From CAWGXZ01 sp963826695 (GTDB lineage: Bacteria; Pseudomonadota; Gammaproteobacteria; Burkholderiales; Burkholderiaceae_C), in the NCBI GenBank assembly GCA_963826695.1, contig CAWGXZ010000004.1:1536468-1600467 (forward strand): a stretch of 64,000 bases of DNA, written 5' to 3'. Each line of letters begins with the position of its first letter. Position 1 is the first letter of the stretch. The translations under genes and the position numbers were made by a program. Under the pieces are notes generated by a model that saw only the letters and a list, made by a program, of their open reading frames with translations, did not search any database and was not told the DNA's origin. Shown here in pieces: positions 1 to 9,021 of this stretch.

Positions 1-95
1 AGCACCGACCACGCGCCCCAGCCGGCGAGCAGCGCGGTGGCGATCAGCACCAGGAACCGGTTGGCGATCGACGCGCGAATCAGCGCGGCGATCAT
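1..95 (-). CDS. cusA: RND efflux permease, CusA/CzcA family (N-terminus only)
   Basis: Only the first 31 codons are inside the window; the gene continues past the left edge. The residues (MIAALIRASIANRFLVLIAT at the start) are a basic stretch followed by the first transmembrane helix, as at the start of CusA/CzcA inner-membrane heavy-metal/proton antiporters. Its ATG overlaps the stop codon of the upstream adaptor gene by four bases (ATGA), so it is the third gene of a leftward cusCBA-type operon. The trimer would drive periplasmic Cu(I)/Ag(I) or another metal out through the adaptor and outer-membrane channel. Which metal cannot be told from this fragment, but the CusF-like domain on the adaptor favours copper/silver. 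Confidence 0.75.
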   Translation of the reverse strand, partial: MIAALIRASIANRFLVLIATALLAGWGAWSV

Positions 96-1817
96 CGCTT
101 GGCGGGCGCCGGTTCGATGCGCGTCAGCAGCGGCCCGTCATCGGTCATGCGGAACGAGAACTCGACCTGTGCACCGGGCCGCACGCCGGCCGGCAGCCCT
201 GCCTTGGGCTTGAGGAAGAGCATGGTCATCGAACCCCACCGGATCGTGGGTATGGGCGGGTGCTCGAGCATCACGCCGTCGGCATCGACCGATTCGATGC
301 GGCCGGTGCTGCGGTGCTCGGCGCCGGCGCTTGCGGCCGCCGAACCCGCGGCGGTGGCAGCCTCGCCCCGCGGTGCCGGTGCCGAGGCTGCCGGCGAAGC
401 CGGGTTGGCTGCCATCGACGGCATCGCGCCCATGGCACCCATCGCCCCACCCGACGCCGCGGCGGCCGGCATCGGCGTCGAGCGGGTCTCGACCGACCCG
501 CAGGCTGGCCTCCGAATCGAGCAGGAACTGCCCGGAGACCACCACCGACTGGCCGGCCTGCAGGCCCTTGCGGATCTCGCTGCGGCCGTTCGACTCGGCG
601 CCGAGCTCGACCTCGACCGGCCGGTAGCGGCCTTCCCCTTCGGCCACCATCACCACGCTGCGCCGGCCGGTCTGGATCACCGCTTCGCTCGGCACCAGCA
701 GCGGCGCGGTGGCGCCGGCGGCAGCGGCCGAATCGAGGTTCAGGCTGACGAAGAGCCCTGGCGTCAGCCGCCCGCCGGGGTTCGGCAGCTCGATCCGCGC
801 GCGCAGCGTCCGGGTGCCGGCGCTGACCTCGGGCAGCAGCGCCTGCACCCGGCCGGCGAGCGGTGGCCCGCCGAGCGGCGTGCGGGCCTCGACCCGCGCA
901 CCGGGCCGCAGCCGTGCCGCCTGGCTTTCCGGCACCTCGGCATGCACCCAGACGGTCGACAGCCCGTTGATGCGCATCAGGTCGGCACCAGCCGGCAGGC
1001 TCATGCCTTCGCGGACCATCAGCTCGGTCACCACGCCGGCTCGCGGCGCGGTCAGGGTGACGGTGCGGCGCACGCTGCCGCCGGCCTCGACCGCGCGGAT
1101 CTGCGCCTCGCTCATTCCGGCCTGGCGCATGCGCAGCCGCGCCGCCTCGACCAGCGGCGCCAGCCGCTCGCCCTGCATGCGGCGCAGGGCGAGAAACTCC
1201 TCCTGCGCCGCGACCCAGTCCGGCACGTAGAGCTCGACCAGCGGTTGCCCGGCGGCGACCCGGTCGAGCGCGGCGCGCACATGCAGCTTCTCGACGAAGC
1301 CGGCGGCGCGGGCCTGCAGCAGCACCTGGTCGCGCTCGTTCCAGGCCACCGTGCCGACCGCCTCGACCTGCGGCGCGAGCGTGCCCTGCTCGACCGGCGC
1401 GGTGCGGATGCCCAGGCTCTGCTGCATCCGCGGGCTGACCGAAACCGTGCCGCTGTCGGCCGCGGCACCGGCGTAGACCGGCACCAGCATCATGTCCATG
1501 AACGGCGACTTGCCCGGCGCGTCGAAGCGCTTTCCCGGCACCATCGGGTCGTGGTAGTAGAGGACCTGGCGGCCGGTCGCCGGGTCGACGTCGCCGGCCT
1601 TGAGGCCGCTTTGCAGGTGGCGCCGGGTGGCGGCCTCGCCGGCGGCGATGGAATCGTCGCCGGCGTCGGCCGACAGGCCCGCGCCGGCCTGCATCGCCCC
1701 GCCATGCGAGGCGTGCGAGGCACCCAGCCGGTACAGGCCCCAGCCGCCGGCGGCGACCAGCAGCAGGGCGGCGACCGCCGCGGCGACGATCGCCGGCTTT
1801 CTCGAGCGCGTCTTCAT
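92..1817 (-). CDS. cusB: RND efflux periplasmic adaptor (CusB-like) with C-terminal CusF domain, frameshifted
   Basis: Periplasmic membrane-fusion protein linking a CusA permease to a CusC channel. After an N-terminal membrane anchor there is a heavy-metal-binding motif (YYHDPMVPGKRFDAPGKSPF, then MDMMLVPVY), a barrel-sandwich/lipoyl region and beta-barrel domains. The last ~125 residues are a CusF-like copper-binding domain: a Met-rich linker (GGAMGAMGAMPSM) and the CusF ligand pattern H...RWGSMTM, matching the family's His, Trp and two Met ligands. The CusF part is one frame away from the rest, so a one-base indel lies near position 490. The ATG overlaps the cusC stop (ATGA). Fused CusB-CusF proteins are known. 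The frameshift is probably a sequence error. Confidence 0.85.
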
Positions 1818-3121
1818 TTCGGTGCTCCGCCGGACGGTGTGGTGTGCATGGTGCCCATGTCGACGTTGGCCGGCACCAGGTAGACCAGCCGGGCCCAGGC
1901 CCGCGCCGACTCGGTCTCGAGCCGCAGCTGCTCCATCCGGGTGTCGAGCTCCATGCGACGGGCTTCGAGCACCGACGCCAGGCTGCCCGAGCCGCCGCCG
2001 TAGCCGGCGAGTGCCGACTCGGCCTGCTGGCGGGCCAGCGGCAGCAGACTGCGCCCGTAGGCCGCGGCACGCTCGCGCAGGCTGCGCCATTCGACGATGC
2101 CGCTGCGCGCCTCGCTGAGGTGCGTCCGCAGCCGCTCCTCGGTCGCGGCCCGGGCCTGCTCTCGCAGCGCGATCCGTGCGGCCAGCTCGCTGTCGGTGCG
2201 GCGGCCGGCGTTCCACTGCAGCGGCCGCGAGAACTGGATCGACGCCATGTCGCTGTAGGCCGAGCCGCGCTGGCTGAGCATCACTTCGACGCTCCAGTCG
2301 CTGCCGCGCGCCAGCCGTGCGACCTCGACCTCGGCCTCGGCCGCCGCCTCGCGGCCGGCGGCGAGCTGCAGCATCGGATGGTGGGCCAGGTGGGCGTCGA
2401 GCGTCTCGCTGCCGAAGGGCAGGACGTCCGCCGGCGGACGTCCTGCGATCGGCCCCTCGCCGGCTTCGCCGACCCAGCGCACCAGCTGGACGGTGGCGGT
2501 GGCGATGCGCCGCTGGTTCTCGGCCATGCGGTCCTGCAGCATCGCGGCAGCGCCGCGGGCGGCGAAGACCTCGGGCTGCGCGCCGCGAGCGGCCCGGTAG
2601 CTGGCCTCGGCGGCCTGCACCAGCAGCTCGGCTTCGGCGAGCTGGCGCGCCAGCAGCTCGCCGATCGACTCGAACGACGAGCGGTCGATCCAGGCGAGCG
2701 CCGTCTCGCGCTGCAGCTCGGCCAGCTGGACCTGCCGCTCGGCCAGGCCGAGCTCGACCTCGCGATCGGCCCGGCGCACCCGCGCGCGCCGCTTGTCGGC
2801 GGCGGTCAGCTCCTGCATTACGCCGATCGAGCGCATGGTCATGAAGTCGCGCGACAGGCTGAAGCGGTCGCTGCCGTTGATCGGCAGGTTGGTGATGCCC
2901 AGGCGCAGGTTGGCATCGGGCAGTTCGCCCGCGCCGAACGCCCGCTGGCGGGCCGCCTGCAGCTGCGCATCGGCGGCCACCAGCGCCTGCGAGCGCACTT
3001 CGGCCAGGCGCACCGCGCCGGCGAGCGTCAGCGGCGCGGAACCGTCCGCCTGCGCGACGGCCTGGCCGAGCCAGCCGGCAAGCAGCAGCGCCAGCACAGC
3101 GCGCAAGGGGGCCCGGTTCAT
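1814..3121 (-). CDS. cusC: Outer-membrane efflux channel, TolC/CusC family
   Basis: 435-residue outer-membrane factor of the tripartite metal efflux pump. The ATG at 3121 is chosen because it is followed by a clear Sec signal peptide (LRAVLALLLAGWLGQAVAQA). The mature protein has long Ala/Glu/Arg-rich helices repeated in two halves, as expected for the TolC periplasmic tunnel. It is the first gene of the leftward operon and overlaps the adaptor start by four bases. About 140 bases separate it from the divergent response-regulator gene, the usual place for a CusR-type promoter. No sharp CusR box was recognised by eye in that gap. Confidence 0.85.
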   Translation of the reverse strand: MNRAPLRAVLALLLAGWLGQAVAQADGSAPLTLAGAVRLAEVRSQALVAADAQLQAARQRAFGAGELPDANLRLGITNLPINGSDRFSLSRDFMTMRSIGVMQELTAADKRRARVRRADREVELGLAERQVQLAELQRETALAWIDRSSFESIGELLARQLAEAELLVQAAEASYRAARGAQPEVFAARGAAAMLQDRMAENQRRIATATVQLVRWVGEAGEGPIAGRPPADVLPFGSETLDAHLAHHPMLQLAAGREAAAEAEVEVARLARGSDWSVEVMLSQRGSAYSDMASIQFSRPLQWNAGRRTDSELAARIALREQARAATEERLRTHLSEARSGIVEWRSLRERAAAYGRSLLPLARQQAESALAGYGGGSGSLASVLEARRMELDTRMEQLRLETESARAWARLVYLVPANVDMGTMHTTPSGGAPK

Positions 3122-3263
3122 CGTTCGATGGGTCTGCGTGTAAGGTCGCAAGGCGCGGTGCGTCGAGGATCGAACCCGGCATTCTGCGGACACCTCGCCG
3201 ACGCGGCGCTGGCCGGCAGATAACGCTTCGGTCATCTGCCGTCCCCGGCGCAAGCTCAGCCTC

Positions 3264-3935
3264 ATGAAAATCCTGGTCATCGAAGACGAACCGCGCGCCG
3301 CCGCCTATCTGCGCCAGGGCCTCGCCGAAAGCGGCTACACGGTCGAGCTGGCGGCGAGCGGCACCGACGGCCTGCATGCCGCGGCGCACGGCGACCACGA
3401 CCTGGTCGTGCTCGACGTCATGCTGCCGGGCATCGACGGCTTTGCCGTGCTCGGCGCCTTGCGCAGCGCCAAGCAGACCCCGGTGCTGATGCTGACCGCG
3501 CGCGGTCTCACCGACGACAAGCTGCGCGGCTTCGAGCTCGGCGCCGACGACTACCTGGTCAAGCCGTTCGAGTTTCCCGAGTTCCTTGCCCGTGTGCGGG
3601 CGCTGCTCAAGCGCGGCAGCGCGGCGCCGCCCGAGGCGCTGCGCGTGGCCGACCTCGAGCTCGACCCGCTGCGGCACCGCGCGGTGCGCGCCGGCCAGCG
3701 GATCGACCTGTCGGCCAAGGAATTCGCGCTGCTCGCGCTGCTGGTTCGCAGGGCCGGCCAGGTGCTGTCGCGAACCCAGATCGCTTCGCTGGTCTGGGAC
3801 ATCCATTTCGATTCCGACAGCAACGTCGTCGAGGTGGCGGTGCGCCGGCTGCGCGCCAAGGTCGACGAGCCCTTCGCCGACAAGCTGATCCACACTGTGC
3901 GCGGCGTCGGCTACGTGCTCGAGCCGCGCCGGTGA
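3264..3935 (+). CDS. cusR: Heavy-metal response regulator, OmpR/CusR family
   Basis: 223-residue two-component response regulator. The receiver domain (about residues 1-115) has the acidic pair IEDE near the start, the phospho-acceptor Asp in VVLDVMLPG, the Thr in LMLTARG and the Lys in LVKPFEF. A winged-helix DNA-binding domain follows (about 125-220) and ends in the typical VRGVGYVLEPRR. It overlaps the kinase gene by four bases (GTGA). Divergence from a cusCBA-like operon suggests that it activates metal efflux when CusS senses periplasmic copper or silver. The metal specificity is inferred from context. Confidence 0.88.
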   Translation: MKILVIEDEPRAAAYLRQGLAESGYTVELAASGTDGLHAAAHGDHDLVVLDVMLPGIDGFAVLGALRSAKQTPVLMLTARGLTDDKLRGFELGADDYLVKPFEFPEFLARVRALLKRGSAAPPEALRVADLELDPLRHRAVRAGQRIDLSAKEFALLALLVRRAGQVLSRTQIASLVWDIHFDSDSNVVEVAVRRLRAKVDEPFADKLIHTVRGVGYVLEPRR

Positions 3936-5323
3936 AGCCGCGCAGCCTGGCCTGGCGGCTGGCGTGGCGGGTGGCGCTGCTCGGCTTGCTGCTGGCGGTC
4001 GCGGTGCTGGGCTTTTCGGTCGTCACGCTCTCGCGCGAGCTCGACGCGCGGCAGCGCCTGGTGTTGCGGGACAAGGTCGAGCAGGCACGGCATCTTCTCG
4101 GTCAGCTCGACGACGCGGGCGCCGTGCGCGACCAGGCGTTCACGCTGGTCGAGCTCGTCAGCGGCCGTGCCGAACTGCACCTCGCAGTCGCCGCGGCCCA
4201 AGGCGAAACGCTCGTCGCCTTCAGCCCCGAAGCCAGCGAATCGCTGGTCCGCCTGAGGAACGACACCTGGGCGGTCGATTCCTTCCTCGACTGGCGCGAA
4301 CGGCGCGACGGCCGGACGATGCTCTCGCTCGCGGCGGCCGGCGCCACACGCGACGGCAGCTCGGTCGAGGTGGTGCTGAGCGTCGACCGCAGCGCCGACC
4401 GCCAGCTGCTGAAGGGGCTGCTGCTGACCGCCGCGGCAGCAGCGCCGTTCGCACTGGCGCTCGTCTTCGGCGGCGCGCTCGGCATCGCCGCCTGGGGGCT
4501 GCGGCCGCTGCGCCGCTTCGCCGATGCGGCGTCCGGCGTGTCGACCCAGGCGCTCGACGCACGGATCGACCCTGCCGGCCTGCCCGCCGAGCTGCACGAG
4601 CCGGCGGCGCGCTTCAACGCGATGCTCGACCGCCTCGACGACGGCGTGCGCCGCCTGTCCGAGTTCTCGGGCGACCTGGCGCACGAGATCCGCACGCCGC
4701 TCGCCACCCTGCTCGGCCGCACGCAGGTGGCGCTTTCGCAGCCGCGCAGCGCCGACCAGCTCGTCGACCTGCTCGCCGGCAACGTCGACGAGCTGCAGCG
4801 GCTGTCGCGGCTGGTCGGCGACATGCTGTTCCTCGCCCGGGCCGATGACGCCGGCGGTGCGCTCGACCTCGCCGGATTCGACCTGGCGGACGAGGCGAGA
4901 ACCGTCGCCGACTTCCTGCAGCCGCTGGCGGACGAGCGCGGCGTGACGATCGCCGTCGACGGCAGCGCCCGGGTGACGGCCGACCGCGGCCTGGTGCAGC
5001 GCGCGATCGGCAACCTGCTGAGCAATGCGCTGCGCCACGGCGACCCGGCGTCGCCGGTGCGCGTCGCCTGCGCGGAGGACGGCCACGGCGCCCGCCTCGA
5101 GGTCGTCAACCAGGGCCCGCCGATCGCCGCCGAGCACCTGCCGCGGCTCTTCGACCGCTTCTACCGGGCGGACGACCCGCCGGCGCGCGACCCGGGCAGC
5201 TCGGGCCTCGGCCTGGCAATCGTCGCGGCCATCATGAAGTTGCATGGCGGGGCGGTACGGGTCGAGAACCGCGAGGTTGGTGGCGTCTGCTTCGGGCTTG
5301 TTTTTGCCACCGCTTCGACTTGA
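3932..5323 (+). CDS. cusS: Heavy-metal sensor histidine kinase, CusS-like
   Basis: 463-residue membrane kinase with a GTG start inside the cusR stop (GTGA overlap). It has a first transmembrane helix at about residues 13-31, a short periplasmic sensor region, a second helix near residues 165-190, and a HAMP linker. The dimerisation/phosphotransfer box is EFSGDLAHEIRTPLATLLGR (phospho-acceptor His). The HATPase domain has an N box (NLLSNALRHG) and a G box (GSSGLGLAIV). The C-terminus is complete. Partner of the upstream response regulator. Confidence 0.87.
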   Translation: MKPRSLAWRLAWRVALLGLLLAVAVLGFSVVTLSRELDARQRLVLRDKVEQARHLLGQLDDAGAVRDQAFTLVELVSGRAELHLAVAAAQGETLVAFSPEASESLVRLRNDTWAVDSFLDWRERRDGRTMLSLAAAGATRDGSSVEVVLSVDRSADRQLLKGLLLTAAAAAPFALALVFGGALGIAAWGLRPLRRFADAASGVSTQALDARIDPAGLPAELHEPAARFNAMLDRLDDGVRRLSEFSGDLAHEIRTPLATLLGRTQVALSQPRSADQLVDLLAGNVDELQRLSRLVGDMLFLARADDAGGALDLAGFDLADEARTVADFLQPLADERGVTIAVDGSARVTADRGLVQRAIGNLLSNALRHGDPASPVRVACAEDGHGARLEVVNQGPPIAAEHLPRLFDRFYRADDPPARDPGSSGLGLAIVAAIMKLHGGAVRVENREVGGVCFGLVFATAST

Positions 5324-5367
5324 GGGTCCCGCTGCAGCCCGTCGCCGGTTGGCGCTTCAAAAACAAA

Positions 5368-5382
5368 ATAGCAAACTGCTAT
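5368..5382. promoter_or_regulatory. Perfect inverted repeat, likely HigBA operator
   Basis: ATAGCA-AAC-TGCTAT is a perfect palindrome with 6-base arms and a 3-base spacer. It overlaps a likely -10 element (TATAAA, 5380-5385), with TTCAAA about 18 bases upstream. It lies just ahead of the toxin-antitoxin genes, where HigA-type antitoxins bind to repress their own promoter. The role is inferred from position; the symmetry is seen directly. Confidence 0.6.
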
Positions 5383-5399
5383 AAAGTCGAGTCGGGCCG

Positions 5400-5684
5400 A
5401 CGAAGCTGATCTCCAACAAGGCGCTTCGCGACTTCGCCGCATTGCACGCCGCGGCAGAGCAGCCTCTGAAGGACCTCAGGCACAAGGTCGAAAAGGGAAG
5501 CTTCGCCAACTTCGCAGAACTTCGAGCCGTCTTCCCCGCGGTCGACAAGGTTGGAGATCGCTACGTGTTCAACATCGGTGGCAACAAGTTTCGCCTGGTC
5601 GCCGCCATCGATTTCTTCCGCCGCACGATGTGGATCAAGGCCGTGCTGACACATGGCGACTACGACAAGGAGGCCTGGAAGTGA
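5400..5684 (+). CDS. higB: Type II toxin, HigB family mRNA interferase (start codon unusual)
   Basis: RelE/HigB-fold toxin that would cleave mRNA on the ribosome. Recognised by the family core VGDRYVFNIGGNKFRL, AAIDFFRRTMWIKAVLTHGDYD and the C-terminal EAW. Homologues normally begin M(K/R)LISNKAL. Here the same residues (KLISNKALRDF) are present from 5403, but the codon in the start position is ACG, with no ATG, GTG or TTG in frame between the upstream TAA (5382-5384) and a TTG at 5442. Translation from 5442 would give 80 residues and lose the first strand and helix. The gene overlaps the antitoxin by four bases (GTGA). It may be silenced by loss of its start, or contain an error at the T. 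Confidence 0.75.
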   Translation, partial: TKLISNKALRDFAALHAAAEQPLKDLRHKVEKGSFANFAELRAVFPAVDKVGDRYVFNIGGNKFRLVAAIDFFRRTMWIKAVLTHGDYDKEAWK

Positions 5685-6088
5685 ATCTCCGGGATGTGGC
5701 TTCTCATTGGGTGGCGCTGCACGAGGCTCTGGGCATCGGGACGCCGATCCTCGACGAGCAACAGTACGAACGTGCCCTGGCTTTCGTCGATCAGGTTTTC
5801 GACGAGGTCGCGCGCGATCCCGCGCATCCGTTGGGCGGGCTGGTCGATCTGCTCGCCGATCGAATCCGCAGCTATGAAGACCGTGTGCATCCCTGGCCTG
5901 ACACGAGCACTCAGGCCAGCGTTCTGGCGGGTCTCATGGAAGAGCACGGATTGAAGCAGTCCGATCTGCCCGAGGTGGGCGCTCAAAGCGTGGTCAGCGC
6001 CGTGTTGGCGGGCAAGCGCCAGCTCAATCTGCGCCAGGTCAAGGCCTTGGCAAAGCGATTCTCCGTGCCGTTGGAGGTGCTGGCCTGA
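5681..6088 (+). CDS. higA: HigA-type antitoxin, XRE-family DNA-binding protein
   Basis: 135-residue antitoxin. The GTG at 5681 overlaps the toxin stop (GTGA) and gives the usual opening NLRDVASHWVALHEALG. The N-terminal part would mask the toxin. The C-terminal third is an XRE-type helix-turn-helix (LMEEHGLKQSDLPEVGAQS, then VLAGKRQLNLRQVKALAKRF), which would bind the palindrome upstream of the pair and repress it. Toxin-before-antitoxin order is the hig arrangement. The low spacing means the two are co-translated. Confidence 0.85.
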   Translation: MNLRDVASHWVALHEALGIGTPILDEQQYERALAFVDQVFDEVARDPAHPLGGLVDLLADRIRSYEDRVHPWPDTSTQASVLAGLMEEHGLKQSDLPEVGAQSVVSAVLAGKRQLNLRQVKALAKRFSVPLEVLA

Positions 6089-6164
6089 CCGCTGGAAGAC
6101 CGGCGCCGCTGGCGGCTTTGCCGCAACCGCTAGGATCGCCGCGACTCGGCTACTCCTTCCTGCC

Positions 6165-7221
6165 ATGACCCAAGCCCTCGGCTACGCTGCCACCTCGCCC
6201 GAAATCCCGCCTCGCGCCGTTCCGCTTCGAGCGCCGCTCGCCGGGGCCCGGCGATGTCGCGATCGACATCCTCTACTGCGGCGTCTGCCACTCCGACCTG
6301 CACACCGCGCGCAACGAGTGGCAGAACACGCTCTACCCGTCGGTGCCCGGGCACGAGATCGTCGGCCGGGTCAGCGCCGTCGGCGAGCAGGTGTCGAAGT
6401 TCCGCCTCGGCGAGCTGGTCGGCGTCGGCTGCATGGTCGACAGCTGCCAGCACTGCAGGCCCTGCGGCGACGGCCTCGAGCAGTACTGCGACAACGGCTT
6501 CATCGGCACCTACAACGGCCACGCCTTCGGCGCCGGCGAGAACACCTACGGCGGCTACTCCGACCGCATCGTGGTGCGCGAATCGTTCGTGCTGCACATT
6601 GCGCACGACGAAGCGCAGCTGGCCGCGGTGGCGCCGCTGCTCTGCGCCGGCATCACCACCTACTCGCCGCTGCGCGAATGGAAGGTCGGCCCCGGCCACA
6701 AGGTCGGCATCGTCGGCCTCGGCGGGCTCGGTCACATGGGCGTGAAGATCGCCGCCGCGATGGGCGCGCAGGTGGTGCTGTTCACCACCTCGCCCGACAA
6801 GCGCGAGGATGCGCTGCGGCTCGGCGCATCGGAGGTCGTGGTCTCGAAGAACCCGGACGAGATGGCCGCGCATGCCGGCAGCTTCGACTTCATCCTCAAC
6901 ACCGTCGCGGCGCCGCATGACCTCGACGCCTTCCTGGTGCTGCTCAAGCTCGACGGCACGATGACGCTGGTCGGCGCGCCGGCGTCGCCGCATCCCTCGC
7001 CGGGCGTCTTCAACCTGATCTTCAAGCGCCGGCGCCTCGCCGGCTCGCTGATCGGCGGCATCCGCGAGACGCAGGAGATGCTCGACTTCTGCGCCGAGCA
7101 CGGCATCGTCTCGGACATCGAGATGATCCGCATGGACGAGATCGAGACCGCCTACGAGCGGATGCTGAAAAGCGATGTCAAGTACCGCTTCGTCATCGAC
7201 ATGGCGACGCTGCAGGGATGA
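6165..7221 (+). CDS. Zinc-dependent alcohol/aldehyde reductase, YahK/CAD family (one-base frameshift)
   Basis: NAD(P)H-dependent medium-chain dehydrogenase of the cinnamyl-alcohol-dehydrogenase/YahK group. The catalytic-zinc region reads CGVCHSDLHTARNEW and PGHEIVG, the structural-zinc region has clustered cysteines (GCMVDSCQHCRPCGDG), and the cofactor loop is GLGGLGHMGVKIA. The first 15 codons (MTQALGYAATSPEIP) are in one frame and the rest in another. Removing a single C at 6210 restores EIPLAPFRFE, so this is a one-base insertion, probably a sequence error. The stop overlaps the next start (ATGA). Confidence 0.82.
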
Positions 7222-7787
7222 GGCGCCTGCTCGCCGCTGGCGGCCGTCGCCGCTTCCTGGCGGCGCTGCTCGTCGCTGCGCCCGCGTTCGCCGGGGCAGC
7301 CGAAGACGGCTGGTCGCAGCTGAGCGACGGCAGCGTCGCGCTGATGCGGCATGCCGACGCGCCCGGCATCGGCGATCCGCCGGGTTTCAGGCTCGACGAC
7401 TGCCGAACGCAGCGCAACCTCAGCGAAGCCGGCCGGGCGCAGGCGCGGCGCATCGGCGAGCAGTTCGCCCGCCGCGGCATTGCCGTCGCCGCAGTGGTCA
7501 CCTCGCGCTGGTGCCGCACCCGCGAAACTGCCGAGCTGGCCTTTCCCGGCAAGGTGCGCGATGAGGCGCTGTTCGACTCGTTCTTCGAGGACCGCGAGCG
7601 CGAGCCGGCCCGCACCGCCGCGGCACGGGCGCTGATCGAGCGCTGGCGCGGCCCCGGGGTGCTGGTGGTGGTGACGCACCAGGTCAACATCTCGGCGCTG
7701 ACCGGCGCCGGCGCGTCGACAGGCGAAGCCGTCGTCGTGCGGCCGGGCGAGAGTGGCATGAAGGTGCTGGCGCGGCTGCGGCCTTGA
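7218..7787 (+). CDS. Secreted histidine phosphatase superfamily protein
   Basis: 189 residues with an N-terminal signal peptide (RRFLAALLVAAPAFAGA), so probably periplasmic. The phosphoglycerate-mutase-like active site is present: LMRHADAPG (the usual RHG is RHA here), the second Arg in SRWCRTRETAELAF, and a late His in VVTHQVNISAL. Such proteins are broad phosphomonoesterases or lipopolysaccharide-modifying phosphatases; the substrate cannot be told. Start overlaps the dehydrogenase stop by four bases, so the two are co-expressed. Confidence 0.75.
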   Translation: MRRLLAAGGRRRFLAALLVAAPAFAGAAEDGWSQLSDGSVALMRHADAPGIGDPPGFRLDDCRTQRNLSEAGRAQARRIGEQFARRGIAVAAVVTSRWCRTRETAELAFPGKVRDEALFDSFFEDREREPARTAAARALIERWRGPGVLVVVTHQVNISALTGAGASTGEAVVVRPGESGMKVLARLRP

Positions 7788-7791
7788 TGCT

Positions 7792-7819
7792 CGGCTGCCC
7801 GCCGTAGCGGAGGCAGCCG
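7792..7819. terminator. Bidirectional terminator-like hairpin
   Basis: CGGCTGCC pairs perfectly with GGCAGCCG (8-base arms, 12-base loop), placed in the 41-base gap between two convergent genes. There is no T-run on either side, so a purely intrinsic terminator is uncertain. Confidence 0.45.
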
Positions 7820-7828
7820 CGACAGCGA

Positions 7829-8995
7829 TCAGGCGATCAACTGCGCAATCAAGGGCGCCAGCGAAGGCTTCTCCTCCAGCCCGAAGCCGGGAGCGTCGCT
7901 CGGGCGCACCCGCGCTTTCTCGATCCTGCACGTATCGGCATAGCCCCCGAACGGCTGGAAAACGCCCGGGTAGGCCTCGCACGCGCCCAGGCCGAGGCCG
8001 ACGACGGTGTGCAGGTTGATCAGGTGCCCACCGTGCGGAATGGCGAACTCGCGGTCGTAGCCATTCGACTCGAGCACCTCGAGCATCCGGCCGTATTCGG
8101 TGATGCCGTAGCTCAGGCCGGCGTCCATCTGGAACACGTCGCGCCCCGGCCGCATGCCGCCGAAGCGCACCAGGTTCAAGGTGTCGATGGTCGAGAAGAG
8201 GTTCTCGCCGGTCGCGACCGGCTCGCCGTAGGCCTCGATCACCTCGCGGTTGAGCTGGTAGTCGAGCGGGTCGCCGATCTCCTCGAACCAGCGCAGCTTC
8301 AGCGGCTTCAGCTCCTTCGCATAGGCCAGCGCGGTCTCGAGGTCGAAGCGGCCGTTGGCATCGACCATCAGGTGATCGCCGCCGCCGGCTGCCGCCAGGG
8401 CCTCCTCGATGCGCTTCATGTCGGTGGCCAGCGGCGCGCCGCCGATCTTCATCTTGAAGCTCTCGAAGCCCATGTCGCGGTAGCGCTGGAACTCGTCGGT
8501 CAGCGTCTGCCCGGCGTCGGCGGCGTAGTAGTAGCCGCCGCCGGTGTAGACCTCGACCGAGCCCTCGGTCGGCTGGCGGCCGAAGCCGCGGGCGATGGTG
8601 ACGTAGGCCGGCTCGTCGGCGAGCTTCGCGTTGAGGTCCCAAATCGCGTGCTCGATCGCCGCGGCCGCGCCGGCACGGTCGCCGTGGCCGCCCGGCTTCT
8701 CGTTGCGCATGACTGTCGCCAGGACCTTGGCCGGATCGAAGGCATCGCCGCCGGACGCGAGCAGCGCATCCGCAGGCGCCGCCATCAGGCGCGGGATCAT
8801 GCGGTCGCGGATGATGCCGCTCTGCGCATAGCGGCCGATCGAGTTGAAGCCGACGCCGACCACCGGGCGGCCTTGCCGAATGACGTCGGTGAACACCGCC
8901 ACCAGCGAGACGGTGTGCTCGGCGAAGTTGACGACCGCATTGGCGACGTTGCCCTCGAGCCGGACTGCCAGCTCCCGAACCTGTGTGATGCGCAT
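7829..8995 (-). CDS. tarD: D(-)-tartrate dehydratase-like enolase-superfamily enzyme
   Basis: 388-residue mandelate-racemase-subgroup enzyme of the enolase superfamily. The active-site pattern is complete: FKMKIGG (catalytic Lys), MVDANGRFD and WFEEIGDPLDY (metal ligands), ATGEN (third metal ligand) and IPHGGH (catalytic His). The whole-length pattern (VGFNSIGRY, NEKPGGHGDR, GGGYYYAAD) resembles the characterised D-tartrate dehydratase of Bradyrhizobium as I remember it, which dehydrates tartrate to oxaloacetate. A Bug-type receptor follows upstream on the same strand and probably feeds it. Another acid sugar as substrate remains possible. Confidence 0.72.
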   Translation of the reverse strand: MRITQVRELAVRLEGNVANAVVNFAEHTVSLVAVFTDVIRQGRPVVGVGFNSIGRYAQSGIIRDRMIPRLMAAPADALLASGGDAFDPAKVLATVMRNEKPGGHGDRAGAAAAIEHAIWDLNAKLADEPAYVTIARGFGRQPTEGSVEVYTGGGYYYAADAGQTLTDEFQRYRDMGFESFKMKIGGAPLATDMKRIEEALAAAGGGDHLMVDANGRFDLETALAYAKELKPLKLRWFEEIGDPLDYQLNREVIEAYGEPVATGENLFSTIDTLNLVRFGGMRPGRDVFQMDAGLSYGITEYGRMLEVLESNGYDREFAIPHGGHLINLHTVVGLGLGACEAYPGVFQPFGGYADTCRIEKARVRPSDAPGFGLEEKPSLAPLIAQLIA

Positions 8996-9021
8996 GGGTG
9001 TGCCCTGCCTGCTTGTCTGTG

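Noticed and set aside
99..1883. Long plus-strand open frame (about 590 codons) opposite cusB
   Set aside because: Antisense shadow caused by high GC; no family motifs, His/Arg/Gly-rich composition, while the minus strand holds clear efflux proteins.
138..3893. A single 1251-codon minus-strand frame spanning cusB and beyond
   Set aside because: It is an accidental read-through of the cusB frame across cusC and cusR on the wrong phase; only the cusB part has protein features.
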